This document shows, piece after piece, positions 42,578 to 53,511 of a stretch of DNA of 64,000 nucleotides. The DNA comes from Candidatus Binataceae bacterium. Its GTDB lineage: Bacteria > Desulfobacterota > Binatia > Binatales > Binataceae. The position numbers and the translations under genes are program-made. The notes beneath the pieces were generated by a model. It was not told the DNA's origin. It worked only from the letters and a program-made list of their open reading frames with translations, and searched no databases. Numbering within the stretch: position 1 is the stretch's first letter; the number at the start of each line of letters is the position of its first letter. The stretch lies in the NCBI GenBank assembly GCA_035650475.1, contig DASRHP010000009.1:362545-426544 (forward strand). Direction: 5' to 3'.

Positions 42578-44197
42578 ATGGAGCTTGCGGCTGAGGGCAC
42601 TTCGCCGACTGCCGCCGCGCCCGATGGCGCGGCGGAGAGCCGGCGCATCACCGGCTGGCTGGCACGCTGTTCGGAGCGACAGGTGGTGTGTGCGGTCACC
42701 GCGCTGGCGGCGCTTATCCGGCTTTACCTGGTCGCGACCAGCTATTGCATCGCGGCTGACGGCGTCGCCTACCTGGCGATGGCCCGCGAGTTCGCCGCGG
42801 GCCGCGCGCGAGACGCGCTCGCATGGGTCTTCTCGCCGCTTTATCCGTGGCTTGTCGCGCAGGTCCACTGGGCGATTTCGAACTGGGAGCTGGCGGGCGA
42901 GCTGCTATCGGTCGCGCTCGGCAGCGCCGGCGTGGCGCTGCTCTACTATCTGATGCGCGAGGCTTTCGGGCGGCGCGCCGTCGCCGCGGTCGCGGCGACG
43001 CTCGCCGCGATCCATCCGATGCTGGCCGCGTTTTCCGCCTCGGCGCGCACCGAGGCGGGCTACGTCGCGCTGGTCACCGCGGCGCTGGCGCTCACGATGC
43101 GCGCCGGGCGGCGCCAAAGCCTCGAGCTGGCCGCCGCCGCCGGCGCGTTATGCGGCCTTGCGTACCTCTACCGCACCGAGGGCGTCGGAGTGCCGGCCGC
43201 GGCGGCCGTGATGCTCGTCGCGGGCGCGCTGGTGTGGCGGCAATGGGCGCTCCGATGGGGAATCGGCGCGGCTGCGATTCTCGTCGCGGTGTTCGTCCTC
43301 GTCGCCTCGCCCTACCTGCTCTGGCTGCGCCAGTATACCGGCCACTGGACGGTCGGACGCGAAGTGGGCGTGGTCACGATGGAGGCGACAGGCTCGACGA
43401 AGGGCGAGCTCGAGCGCTGGCGCCATCTGGGCTACCGGCGCGAGAACTCCTGGCTGAGTGCGGTGCGGATGGATCCCGGCGCCTACCTGCGCAAGGTCGG
43501 ACGCGACTTTGTGGGCTCGTGCTATGCCTTCGTCCAGGCGACCGATCCGCTGCTGTTCGCCGCGCTGTTGGTCGGTCTGTGGGCCGGCGGGCGGGCGCTC
43601 CTCGTGCGATGGGAGGAGGCGACGCTGGCGTTGATCGTCGCGATGTACTTCATCGGCTTTGTCCTCACCGATACAGGGCCGCGGCTGATGTCGCACGTCG
43701 TGCCGTTTGTCTTCGGATGGATCGCGATTGGCCTGGAAGTGGCAGCGGGACGGCTCGACGCGCACCTGCGCCGCGCGCGCCGGCCGATACTGCGGCGCGT
43801 GGGCGGGGATGTCATAGTCGCAACGGTGGTGGCGCTCGTGCTGCTGCCGCGTACACTCTTTCCGCTCGGCTACGATCAGCGCGGACTGCGCTATGCGGGG
43901 CAGGAGCTCGCACGCCGCGGCGCAGGCGCGGTCACCGTTGCGGGCACCGACGTGCGCGTGGCGTTCTATGCCGAGGCGCGATTCATCCGCCTGCCAGCCT
44001 ATCCCGCCGGGCCCGGCGGACTGTGCGGGTGGCTTGCGGAGCATCGTGCCGCCAACTATCTCATGATCGATGACCGCACCGAGCGGCGTTGGGGCGGTGG
44101 CGGGGGGAGCCCATGCCTGAGCTTGATCAAGCGTTATCCACGCGTCGGATCCACCTGGTACGACCTGTATGCGCTGCGCGAGCCGTCGTCCTCCTGA
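42578..44197 (+). CDS. GT-C membrane glycosyltransferase (GT39/ArnT-like)
   Basis: A 539-residue inner-membrane sugar transferase using polyprenyl-phosphate sugar. About ten to twelve helices. The first loop has IAADGVAYLAMAREFAAGRA, the acidic Asp with Tyr pattern typical of the GT-C catalytic site, and the first periplasmic turn has FSPLYPWL. VTMEATGSTKGELERWRH and the final soluble part (RRWGGGGGSPCL) are unmatched by me. The neighbour 37 bases downstream would make the lipid-linked sugar, so the two probably decorate lipid A, O-antigen or a protein. No clear ribosome-binding site before the ATG. Confidence 0.83.
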   Translation: MELAAEGTSPTAAAPDGAAESRRITGWLARCSERQVVCAVTALAALIRLYLVATSYCIAADGVAYLAMAREFAAGRARDALAWVFSPLYPWLVAQVHWAISNWELAGELLSVALGSAGVALLYYLMREAFGRRAVAAVAATLAAIHPMLAAFSASARTEAGYVALVTAALALTMRAGRRQSLELAAAAGALCGLAYLYRTEGVGVPAAAAVMLVAGALVWRQWALRWGIGAAAILVAVFVLVASPYLLWLRQYTGHWTVGREVGVVTMEATGSTKGELERWRHLGYRRENSWLSAVRMDPGAYLRKVGRDFVGSCYAFVQATDPLLFAALLVGLWAGGRALLVRWEEATLALIVAMYFIGFVLTDTGPRLMSHVVPFVFGWIAIGLEVAAGRLDAHLRRARRPILRRVGGDVIVATVVALVLLPRTLFPLGYDQRGLRYAGQELARRGAGAVTVAGTDVRVAFYAEARFIRLPAYPAGPGGLCGWLAEHRAANYLMIDDRTERRWGGGGGSPCLSLIKRYPRVGSTWYDLYALREPSSS

Positions 44198-44234
44198 TTA
44201 GGCCGCGCGGCCGCCGGCAGGCCGCTGAGCCGCT

Positions 44235-45236
44235 ATGAAGCAGGCCGCTTCGCAAACTCCGGCCGAGAGCGGAGCGCAGGCGAGCCTCGGCGCCGACGCG
44301 CCGCCCGAGCTTTCGATCGTCGTGCCGATGTTCAACGAGGCGGCGGTTATCGACCGCTTCTTCGAGCGCCTGGGCCGCGTGCTCGAGCGCCTGGGCCTGA
44401 GCTACGAAGTCGTGGTAGTCAACGACGGCAGCAGCGACGACACGCTGGCCCACCTGCTCGAGCATCGCGCGCGCAACCCGGCGATCAAGATAATCAGTCT
44501 CTCCCGCACCTTCGGCAAGGACGTCGCGCTCAGCGCGGGTTTCGACCATGCGCGCGGCCGCGCCGTGGTGCCGATTGACGCCGATTTGCAGGATCCGCCG
44601 GAGCTGATCGAGCAGATGGTGGCGCGCTGGCGCGAGGGCTACGACGTAGTGTACGCGACGCGGATGCGGCGGCCGGGCGACAGCTGGCTCAAGCGCACCA
44701 CCGCGCATTTCTTTTATCGCGTCTTCGAGGCGATCGCCGACGTCCCCATCCCGCGCGACACCGGCGACTTCCGCCTGCTCGACCGGCGGGTGGTGGACGT
44801 GATGATCCGGCTGCCCGAGCGCACGCGCTTTATGAAGGGGCTGTTCGCGTGGGTCGGCTTCAAGCAGACGGCGATCTACTACGAGCGCGAGCCGCGCCCG
44901 GCCGGCGGCACCAAGTGGAATTACTGGCGGCTATGGAACTTCGCGATGGACGGGATCACCTCGTTCAGCTCGGTGCCGCTAAAGATCTGGAGCTACTTCG
45001 GCTTCGTAGTCTCGCTCTTCGCCTTCCTCTACGCGGTCGTGCTCGCGGTAAGGAAGCTGCTCAACGACGTTGATGTGCCGGGCTATACCTCGCTGATGGT
45101 GGTGGTGCTGTTCCTCGGCGGCATTCAGCTCATCACGCTCGGTATCCTCGGCGAGTACATGGGGCGGGTATACAACGAGGTCAAGGGCCGCCCGCTCTAT
45201 GTCGTGCGCGAGCTCTACGGCTTCGACCGCGACTAG
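44235..45236 (+). CDS. Polyprenyl-phosphate glycosyltransferase (GtrB/DPM-like GT2)
   Basis: A 333-residue family-2 glycosyltransferase transferring a sugar from a nucleotide donor to undecaprenyl phosphate at the inner membrane. Catalytic motifs: SIVVPMFNEAAVID, VVVNDGSSDDTLAHLLEH, PIDADLQDPPELIEQ (DxD-like DAD) and RDTGDFRLLDRR. Two C-terminal helices (YFGFVVSLFAFLYAVVLAV and TSLMVVVLFLGGIQLITLG) match the GtrB layout, and the ending GEYMGRVYNEVKGRPLYVVRE is diagnostic. It works with the GT-C enzyme just upstream. Confidence 0.92.
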   Translation: MKQAASQTPAESGAQASLGADAPPELSIVVPMFNEAAVIDRFFERLGRVLERLGLSYEVVVVNDGSSDDTLAHLLEHRARNPAIKIISLSRTFGKDVALSAGFDHARGRAVVPIDADLQDPPELIEQMVARWREGYDVVYATRMRRPGDSWLKRTTAHFFYRVFEAIADVPIPRDTGDFRLLDRRVVDVMIRLPERTRFMKGLFAWVGFKQTAIYYEREPRPAGGTKWNYWRLWNFAMDGITSFSSVPLKIWSYFGFVVSLFAFLYAVVLAVRKLLNDVDVPGYTSLMVVVLFLGGIQLITLGILGEYMGRVYNEVKGRPLYVVRELYGFDRD

Positions 45237-45281
45237 CGCGGGCGCCGCGCCGCGCGCGTTGAATCATACGGCCGCTGGAAG

Positions 45282-46607
45282 CTAGCCGGCAGTGCTGCCG
45301 CTGGAGGGTGCGTTCTGTTCGGCGGGGGACGGAGGCACCGTCGTGGGCGAGGACGCTGCGCGCTCGACCATGTCCTTGACCGTGAGCGCGCCCAGCGCCT
45401 CGCGCTCGGCCGCATGCACCCGCTCGACTATCGCGGCCACCCGCCCGTCGACGGCGATTGCCTGCGCGTGCTCGTCGGCGCGCATGCAGTCGATTACTTC
45501 GCCCAGTCCGATCGTTCCCGAGTCGCGGGCGAGGAACAGGCCGCCGCCCGCGCCGTCGCCACTGGTTTCGATTACCAGCCCGCCGCGCTGGAGCCGGCGC
45601 ACTACCTCGGTCATCGTCGGCTCGTCGATTGCGAACTCGGCCGCAAGGCTCGCTCGCGTAACCGCGCCCGGCCGTCCCGCCATCCGCTCCCCCAGCCGTA
45701 GAACCGCCATCAGCGCGGCCGCTCGCTCGCTCTGCATCCAGGGCTCCATGGCGAGCGGCTGGTTGCGCCGCTCGAAGGCCGCGGTCATCTCGCCGCCGAG
45801 CAGGACGACCACCCACGTCATATATATCCAGGTCAGCAGCACGGGCACCGCCGCGAGTGCGCCGTAAATGGCGGCGTAGCGGCTGATGCCGAGCTGAAAG
45901 TAGATGAAGCCCCACTGCGCGATCTGGAGAAGAATCGAAGCCGCGAGCGAGCCGAGCGCCGCCGCTTCCAGCCGCACGCGGCGATTGGGGAAGAACACGT
46001 AAAGGAAGAGAAAGCCGGCCCAGATCGCAATCGTCGAGCTGATCCATCCCGCGCCAGGAACCTCGGGCAGACGGTTGACGAGGAACTGGCGCACGCCGAG
46101 CGCTCCGGCGAGCAGCACCGGGACCGCAAAGGTCACGCTGAGGTAGTCGGCGAAGCGCCGGCCGAGGCTGCGGCCGCTAACGACGCGGAAGATCTGGTTG
46201 AAGGCCTGCTCGATCGTGCCCAGCGTCAAGACCACGGTGACCAGCAGGGTGGCGGCGCCGACCGCGCCGAGCGTGCGCGCGTTAGCGCGCGCGACGAACG
46301 ACAGCAGGCGATCGGTAATCTCGGGCGAGTGGGCGCCGACGAAGCGCTCAATCAGCGGACGGATAACCTCGGCCCCGCCCAGCCCCTTGAGCGCCGAGAG
46401 CGCGACCGCGAGGATCGGCACGATGGACAGTCCGGTAGTGTAGGTCAGCGCGGAGGCCCAGAGCAGGTCGTTGTTGCGCTGGAAGCCCTCGATGACGCGC
46501 TCGATCACGCCGGCGGTGCGCGAGCGTAGCGCGCGGGCCAGGCGTGAGTCGCGTGCCTGGGCGCGGGCGTAGAGTTCGCCAAGCAGGTCGTGCGGCGAGT
46601 CGCTCAT
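45282..46607 (-). CDS. YihY/BrkB-family membrane protein with C-terminal winged-helix domain
   Basis: A 441-residue protein. The N-terminal 290 residues are a six-helix YihY/BrkB (UPF0761) membrane domain: LLWASALTYTTGLSIVPILAVALSA, LVTVVLTLGTIEQAFNQIFRV, YLSVTFAVPVLLAGAL and WIYMTWVVVLLGGEMTAAFER. The C-terminal 130 residues look like an Rrf2-type winged helix (AAALMAVLRLGERMAGRPGAV, then FAIDEPTMTEVVRRLQRGGLV), so a cytoplasmic sensor or DNA-binding part seems fused to the membrane part. Function of YihY proteins is unsettled. Start ATG 46607 has a GGGGGG site upstream; an earlier open frame reaches 46715. Confidence 0.8.
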   Translation of the reverse strand: MSDSPHDLLGELYARAQARDSRLARALRSRTAGVIERVIEGFQRNNDLLWASALTYTTGLSIVPILAVALSALKGLGGAEVIRPLIERFVGAHSPEITDRLLSFVARANARTLGAVGAATLLVTVVLTLGTIEQAFNQIFRVVSGRSLGRRFADYLSVTFAVPVLLAGALGVRQFLVNRLPEVPGAGWISSTIAIWAGFLFLYVFFPNRRVRLEAAALGSLAASILLQIAQWGFIYFQLGISRYAAIYGALAAVPVLLTWIYMTWVVVLLGGEMTAAFERRNQPLAMEPWMQSERAAALMAVLRLGERMAGRPGAVTRASLAAEFAIDEPTMTEVVRRLQRGGLVIETSGDGAGGGLFLARDSGTIGLGEVIDCMRADEHAQAIAVDGRVAAIVERVHAAEREALGALTVKDMVERAASSPTTVPPSPAEQNAPSSGSTAG

Positions 46608-46890
46608 CGGAGCCCCCCGGCCGGCGGCATGCGGCGTGTCTGGCCCTCGCGCACGTCGCGCCGGCATTGCCTTGCGGCGGCCGGGCAGTAAAAAGCCACC
46701 CCGGGGTCGCCGCAAGCGACAGCGCTAATTCGGGATATATCGGATGAGGCGGGGTGGGGGAAATCCACACTGCAAAGCTGCGGGGCGGGCGGCGCGCGCG
46801 CCGCCCGCCCCGCCACCCACTCCACCTCTGCCACCCATCTGGGCCGCGCGGGGCGCCTGCGCGGCCGTAGCTCAAAGGGCGGGGTATCTT

Positions 46891-49425
46891 CTAGTCTGCG
46901 AGGGTCTGGTTGTCCACCAGCAATTTCGCCGGCGTCGCCAGCGGACGCGCCGCTGCCGCGGACGGGCGTGCCGCGGCGGCTGCGGCGCGCCGCGCCGCTG
47001 CCGTGGGTTTGCCAAGCGGCGTCAGATTTAACTCGTGTGCGGATTGCTCGACCGCCAGCCAGGCAAGCCGCGCCGACTCGATCGCATCGGCGGCCACGAA
47101 CAGCGCGCCCGCAATCGTCATCGCGGTGAGCGCCGCGGCGACCAGCGGCTGGCCGAGCGCGATGCCGAGCGCTGCTGCCACGGCCGCGGTCAGGAGGCCG
47201 GCGCGGCTCAGCCAGCTCAGCCGCACGCGCACGGCGACGTGATTACGCAGACGCGCGCCTTCATGTTCCTCGTCAGCGGTCTTGAAGCGCAGCCGGGTCC
47301 ATGGGCCGGGCCGCGCTTCGAGGTCAAAATCGTTCCATCCGCTATCGGTAATGACTGCGGCGCCGGCGCGTGAGAGATGGCGCGCCAGGCGTTCGAGCAG
47401 CGCCTCGCGCGTGGTCCACGCCTCGTTCCAGTACGACAGACCCAGCGCGCGGGCGCGCAGCCGGAGCGAGGGGCGCTGGCGCGGCTGCGCTTCGCCGCCG
47501 GCGGCGCCGCCCGCGCCCAACCGCGTTTTCCATCGCGCCCACGTCCGCGCCATCGGGCCGCTCCAGGCGAGCGCCGCGACCAGCAGCCGCGCGCGCCACG
47601 TGTCATGGCACTGCTCCAGCGGCGCGCGCGCCGCGTAGTAGAGCGCCCATAACGGCCCCATGCCGAGCATCGCCAGCGCCGGCAACGCCGACAGTCCACC
47701 AAGCCACATCAGGGCCGCCGCCGCGCTCCAGAGCAGATGCCACTCCAGCGTCTGCGGCAGGAAATTGGCGATTCCGGGTGGCCGCTCCTTGATCGTCTGC
47801 CATCCTGCCGCCGCATGCGTCCATCCGATCCGTGGGCGTCCGGCGCCGGGCACGGTCGCCGCGAGGCCGGGGATGATGCCGCGCCATTTGATCTGGCCCA
47901 GCGCGTTGAAGCGCTCCGGATACTTGAGGTAAAGCATCGCCTCGGCCCGCCCGTATCCACGCTGTTGACCGTAATAGGCCCTTATCGTGTTGCGCCGGAA
48001 ATGCCAGACGAAAGCGGAGGGGCAATAGCCCAGCCGGTAGCCCGCGTCGAGCAGGCGCCAGCACATGTCGACATCGTCGCCTGCGGCGGTGAACCGAGGA
48101 TCGAAGCCGCCGAGCGCGACCAGGGCCGGCTTGCTGAACGCCATATTGCATCCGGCCAGATGCTCGGCGCGGTCGTCAGCGGTCAGCACATGGCAGGGCG
48201 CGCCGGGCGACGCCGCAACGCAGGCCTCGATGCGCCCCTCCTCGTGCGGAGCGTAATTGGGACCCCCGCAGCCGTCCAGACTATCCTCGACTATCGCCCG
48301 CACCATCAGGGTCAGCCAGTCGGGATCGACCACGCAATCGGAGTCGGTGTAGGCCACTATTTCGCCGTGCGCCGCATGCAATCCGACGTTGCGGGCCACG
48401 CTCAGCCCCTTGTTGGGCTGGCGGATAAGCCTGAACTGCGGGAACTCCATCGCGATCTCGGCGGTGCGATCGCGCGAGCCGTCGTCCACGATGACGACTT
48501 CGTAATTGGGGTACCGAAGCCGGGTGAGCGACTCCAGGCAGGCGCGCATCGTGCGCTCGGCGTTATAGGCGCAGATCACCACCGACACCATCGGGCGGCG
48601 CGCCGGCGCAGGCGGAACACTCCCGTTCAGCACCAGGAAAGGCGTTGCTTCGTCGGCGCGCAGCATCTTCAGGCCGAGCAGGCCCGAGGAGGCGGTGCCA
48701 CGCTGGACCAGCGGCGCGATCACGCCGGCCGCGCCGACACCGAAGGCGGTCGCGACCAGTTCATCCTGATCCGCCGCCGCCATGGGAAACTCGATCACCA
48801 CCGGACGCGCCATCGCCAGGTTGTGCAGCGCGACCACGAAGCGCGCCAGTTCAGCCGGCGCAAGCCCTTCCACCGAGGCATAGAGGAAGTCCTCGACCGG
48901 CATCGCTAGCGCGAGCGTCTGCGGGCGATGTCTTAGCGCAACCAGTGCGCGTGCGTCGCGCAGGCGAATCGCGCGTACGAGCCGCCGCAACCCGCGCTGC
49001 AGACGCGTCAAACCGAACTCCTTGAGCTGTGCGGAAGCGAGCGGGCAGTCAATCAGGTAGCCGATGAGCGCCGGATGGTTGCGCCAGGCGTTCGCAGCGT
49101 GGGAGACGCGGGAGAGTGCGCCGCGAATTGCATCGGCTCCCGTGAGCTCCGAGGGGTCGATCACCAACTCGATCAGCGCGCTCAGATCAGCCTGCGCGGC
49201 AAGGTCGAGCACTGGCTCACTCTGGGCTTCGCTGAGGACGAGCGCGGTGGTGTGGGCGTTGCGCAGAGCTTCGAGGCGGGCGCGCAGGTCGAGCTTTTGG
49301 CTCAGGTCAAGCGTCGCACCGACCTCGGGCAGGCGCATCGCCTTCAAAAAGAACTTCTGGCCGCAACGGGAAAAGAACTTGCCATGACAGAGGATCGCCG
49401 GAGGCGGGTTATTTTCTGGTCGCAC
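46891..49425 (-). CDS. Large membrane-bound GT2 glycosyltransferase with N-terminal barrel-like domain
   Basis: An 844-residue protein. Residues 10-270 look like a worn glycoside-hydrolase TIM barrel, of the kind that begins GKFF...FFLKA in a class of cellulose-synthase-like GT2 proteins. The GT-A domain follows: VSVVICAYNAERTM, VVIVDDGSRDRT, AYTDSDCVVDPDW (DSD) and GDDVDMCWRLLDAGYRLGY. Then come amphipathic and membrane helices (LWSAAAALMWLGGLSALPALAM) and a basic Ala-rich tail ending near 46891. Sugar and acceptor unknown. GTG 49425 is the farthest start; no ribosome-binding site is clear. The 283 bases between its stop and the YihY gene show nothing recognisable. Confidence 0.8.
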   Translation of the reverse strand: MRPENNPPPAILCHGKFFSRCGQKFFLKAMRLPEVGATLDLSQKLDLRARLEALRNAHTTALVLSEAQSEPVLDLAAQADLSALIELVIDPSELTGADAIRGALSRVSHAANAWRNHPALIGYLIDCPLASAQLKEFGLTRLQRGLRRLVRAIRLRDARALVALRHRPQTLALAMPVEDFLYASVEGLAPAELARFVVALHNLAMARPVVIEFPMAAADQDELVATAFGVGAAGVIAPLVQRGTASSGLLGLKMLRADEATPFLVLNGSVPPAPARRPMVSVVICAYNAERTMRACLESLTRLRYPNYEVVIVDDGSRDRTAEIAMEFPQFRLIRQPNKGLSVARNVGLHAAHGEIVAYTDSDCVVDPDWLTLMVRAIVEDSLDGCGGPNYAPHEEGRIEACVAASPGAPCHVLTADDRAEHLAGCNMAFSKPALVALGGFDPRFTAAGDDVDMCWRLLDAGYRLGYCPSAFVWHFRRNTIRAYYGQQRGYGRAEAMLYLKYPERFNALGQIKWRGIIPGLAATVPGAGRPRIGWTHAAAGWQTIKERPPGIANFLPQTLEWHLLWSAAAALMWLGGLSALPALAMLGMGPLWALYYAARAPLEQCHDTWRARLLVAALAWSGPMARTWARWKTRLGAGGAAGGEAQPRQRPSLRLRARALGLSYWNEAWTTREALLERLARHLSRAGAAVITDSGWNDFDLEARPGPWTRLRFKTADEEHEGARLRNHVAVRVRLSWLSRAGLLTAAVAAALGIALGQPLVAAALTAMTIAGALFVAADAIESARLAWLAVEQSAHELNLTPLGKPTAAARRAAAAAARPSAAAARPLATPAKLLVDNQTLAD

Positions 49426-49644
49426 GTTGGGGCTAGGGAGCCAAAGCTATGCCATCAAAAAATGCCCGTGGCGCCTTAGGTTTTTGCCTGATCGGCGGGC
49501 GTGGAGCCGAACGAATTGGGATGGCGGCTAACCCTTTTGCGACTTTGCACAATCAAAGACAGCCGTTTTGCGGCTTGCAAATCGGAGCCGGGGCTCCTAG
49601 AAGGCTTTTTTAGCCGGTGTTATAAGAAATCCTGGGAAATCGTC

Positions 49645-51419
49645 GTGGAGCAGCACCCCAAGGTCCATCGCCCGGCGCGCGTCACCGAGTCCACAGCCGG
49701 TTGTGCCAGCGTGCTCGACACCTGCGGGCAGAAAGCGAAGAAAGTCCGTCCGGGCCATGCGGCCAGGGCGGCGCGCCGCCCCAGCGACGCGCCCATCGAG
49801 GCGACCCCCGAGGAGCTGGACGCCATCCGCCGGCAGCTCGGCGCGATCGAGCATTCGCTGGCGACCCTGTTCGGCGACTGTTACGCGCGGGGGCCGCAAA
49901 GCGAAAGTTCGCGCCGCGCCGCCGCCGACATCGTCGAAGGCGACTTCGACGCGATCGTTGCGCAATGGACTGGCGCGATCCGCGGGATGTTCAATCCGCA
50001 GGCGATCCCGCAAAACGATCAAATTCCCGAGAACTGCACCAACGCGCTCATCCGCTTCATCGACAACCTGCGCGACCGCGACGACCTCGCCACTTACGTC
50101 TATCTGCGCCGCCACTGCCAGGAGGGGATGCTGTCGCGGGTCAAGCCGTCGGAGTTCAACGTCCTGCACATCGCGCTCAAGCAGATCATCCTCGAGCGGG
50201 TGCGCGCGACGCTCAAGGGGCGGCGGATGGAGCGGGTGCGCGACGCGGTGGTGGCGGCGATCGACGAGCGCCGGCTGATGGTCTCGCAGTTCTACATCGA
50301 GTCGCGCGAGCGCGCACTGCGGGTTTCCGAAGAGAAGTACCGCAACTCGATCGACCACGCCCCCGACCCGATGTACGAAATCGAGCCGCACACCTGGACT
50401 GTGCTCGGCGCCAACGCCGCCGCCGAGGAGCTCCATCGGATCGTTCCCGGACAGCAGGATACGCCGCTGGTCGGCCGTTCGCTGGCCGAGCTGGGGCCGC
50501 CGCCGGAGCGCCCGCACATCCTCAAGCACGTCGAGAAGGTGGTGCGCGAGGGCTCCGACCAGATCCTCGACTGGCCCCTGGCGGGCCGCTACTTCGACGT
50601 CAACTCGGCGCTGATCTCGTTCGGCAACCGCCAGTTCGTGCACATGATCCTGCACGACGTGACTCAGCGGCGCGAGATGCTCGACGAGCTGCTGCGCGCC
50701 GAGCGGCTGGCCGCCGCCGGCACCTTCGCCGCCGGGGTCGCGCACGAGGTCAACAATCCGCTCGCGTCGATTTCCTCGCTCGTGCAGTCGCTGCTCTCCG
50801 AGGAGTGCGACTCGGCGCGACGCACCACCCTGCACACCATCCTGGGCCAGATCACACGCATCTCGGGCACCCTCAAGGACCTGGTCAACTTCGCCCGCCC
50901 GGCGCCCGCCCAACGCACCCGGCTCGACCTCAACGGCCTGGTCACCGAGACCATCCGCCTGGTCGGGTACAACAACCGCTTCCACGGCATCAGCTTCGAG
51001 CCCCATCTGGCGGCGGACCTCAAGCCCGCCTTCGCCGACAGCAACGAGATCCAGCAGGTGCTGATTAACCTGCTCTTCAACGCTGCCGATGCGACCCATC
51101 GCGAGGGCGGCGCGATCCGCATCGTGACCGAAAACCTGCCCGCGCGCGACAACGGCGGGCCGATCAGGAAGGTCTCGATGCGCGTCGTGGACAACGGCAT
51201 CGGCATCCCGCCTGAGCATCTCAATCGCGTCTTCGACCCCTTTTTCACCACCAAGCCGGCGGGCGCGGGCGTCGGACTGGGGCTGTCGCTCTGCCAGCGC
51301 ATTATCCTGGCCAACCACGGCACCATCCGCATCGACAGCGAGCTGGGCAAGGGCACCGCTGTGACCATCTGTCTGCCGGTGTACGACGGCGATGCCGCGG
51401 CGGCCGCCGTCACAGCGCA

Positions 51420-51423
<4 letters not shown>
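49645..51423 (+). CDS. Sensor histidine kinase (PAS, HisKA, HATPase)
   Basis: Sensor of a two-component system with the response regulator downstream. N-terminus: about 200 residues of helical sequence (DIVEGDFDAIVAQWTGAIR, RRHCQEGMLSRVKPSEFNVL) that may be an RsbRD-like input domain. A PAS domain follows (SIDHAPDPMYEIEPHTW), then the H-box AGVAHEVNNPLASISSL and the ATPase boxes (NLLFNAADATH, VDNGIGIPPE, GVGLGLSLCQRII). GTG 49645 is used; the frame is open to 49501 without a convincing start. No membrane segments, so it is a cytoplasmic sensor. Coupled to the regulator by ATGA. Confidence 0.88.
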
Positions 51424-52910
<1,487 letters not shown>

Positions 52911-52976
52911 CAATCGAACAGGGCGCGCGATAAACTTTAGCGAGCGCGGAATCTGTTGAGCCGCGCGGAGAAAACC

Positions 52977-53192
52977 ATGGACATTTTCGCTCCATCCCAT
53001 CTGCTGATTCTGCTGGTCATCATTCTGATTATTTTCGGGCCGAGCAAACTCGGCGACGTGGGCGGCGCGCTGGGCAAGGCGATCAAGGACTTCAAACGCG
53101 CGATGAACGAACCCGACGCGCAGACGCCGCAGGCGCAGAAGAGCGCCGAGGCCAAGCCCCCCACTGAGGCCAACCCGGCTAAGCCCGCGTAG
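52977..53192 (+). CDS. tatA: Twin-arginine translocase subunit TatA/TatE
   Basis: A 71-residue Tat pore subunit, for export of folded proteins. A short N-terminal region and hydrophobic helix (LLILLVIILIIFGPSKL) are followed by GPSKLGDVGGALGKAIKDFK, the amphipathic helix and hinge of TatA, and a Gln/Ala/Pro-rich acidic tail. GGAG lies right before ATG 52977. TatB and TatC are not adjacent. Confidence 0.9.
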   Translation: MDIFAPSHLLILLVIILIIFGPSKLGDVGGALGKAIKDFKRAMNEPDAQTPQAQKSAEAKPPTEANPAKPA

Positions 53193-53511
53193 TCGCGTAA
53201 CCAGGTCCCACCCGCGGCCGGTGGCCGACAGAACCTTCCCACCGCTGCAAGCCGGCGTAACCTGCAATCTGCTCTCCCTTTCGTCATCCTGAACGAAGTT
53301 TGCGAAGTGAAGGATCCCGCACCGGGCGCGCGCGGGGTCCTTTGCTGCGCTCAGGATGACAGGCAAGAGCCTGAGCGGGAGGAAAGACGGCGCGGCAGTC
53401 GACGCGCCCAGCGCTCTAGATGATTCTTCCCCACCTGCTGTCCCGCATACGATGCGTCCGAGACGTCGGGCAGAAAACGGCAATCCGTTCTGGCGCAGCC
53501 TTCCTCCGAGT
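53193..53511 (+). other. Gap of 319 bases without a gene
   Basis: No coding frame with protein-like composition was found. The stretch contains the palindromic repeat at 53283-53360. The remainder, 53193-53282 and 53361-53511, is GC-rich spacer and the 3' side of the convergent rRNA methyltransferase gene. Confidence 0.6.
53283..53360. repeat. Palindromic dispersed-repeat-like element
   Basis: Perfect outer inverted arms GTCATCCTGA (53283-53292) and TCAGGATGAC (53351-53360), with further near-matching inner arms (AAGGATCCCGC against GCGGGGTCCTT). It can fold into one long imperfect hairpin of 78 bases. Sequences of this type, built on CCTGA...AAGGA blocks, occur scattered in many soil bacteria as short mobile palindromes (REP or MITE-like). 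It is the only copy I see in the window. Confidence 0.6.

Noticed and set aside
49430..49510. Stretch GAGCCAAAGC followed by GCC, resembling part of a c-di-GMP-I aptamer
   Set aside because: The other conserved half (GGCAAACC) and the pairing helices are missing. One short match is not enough.
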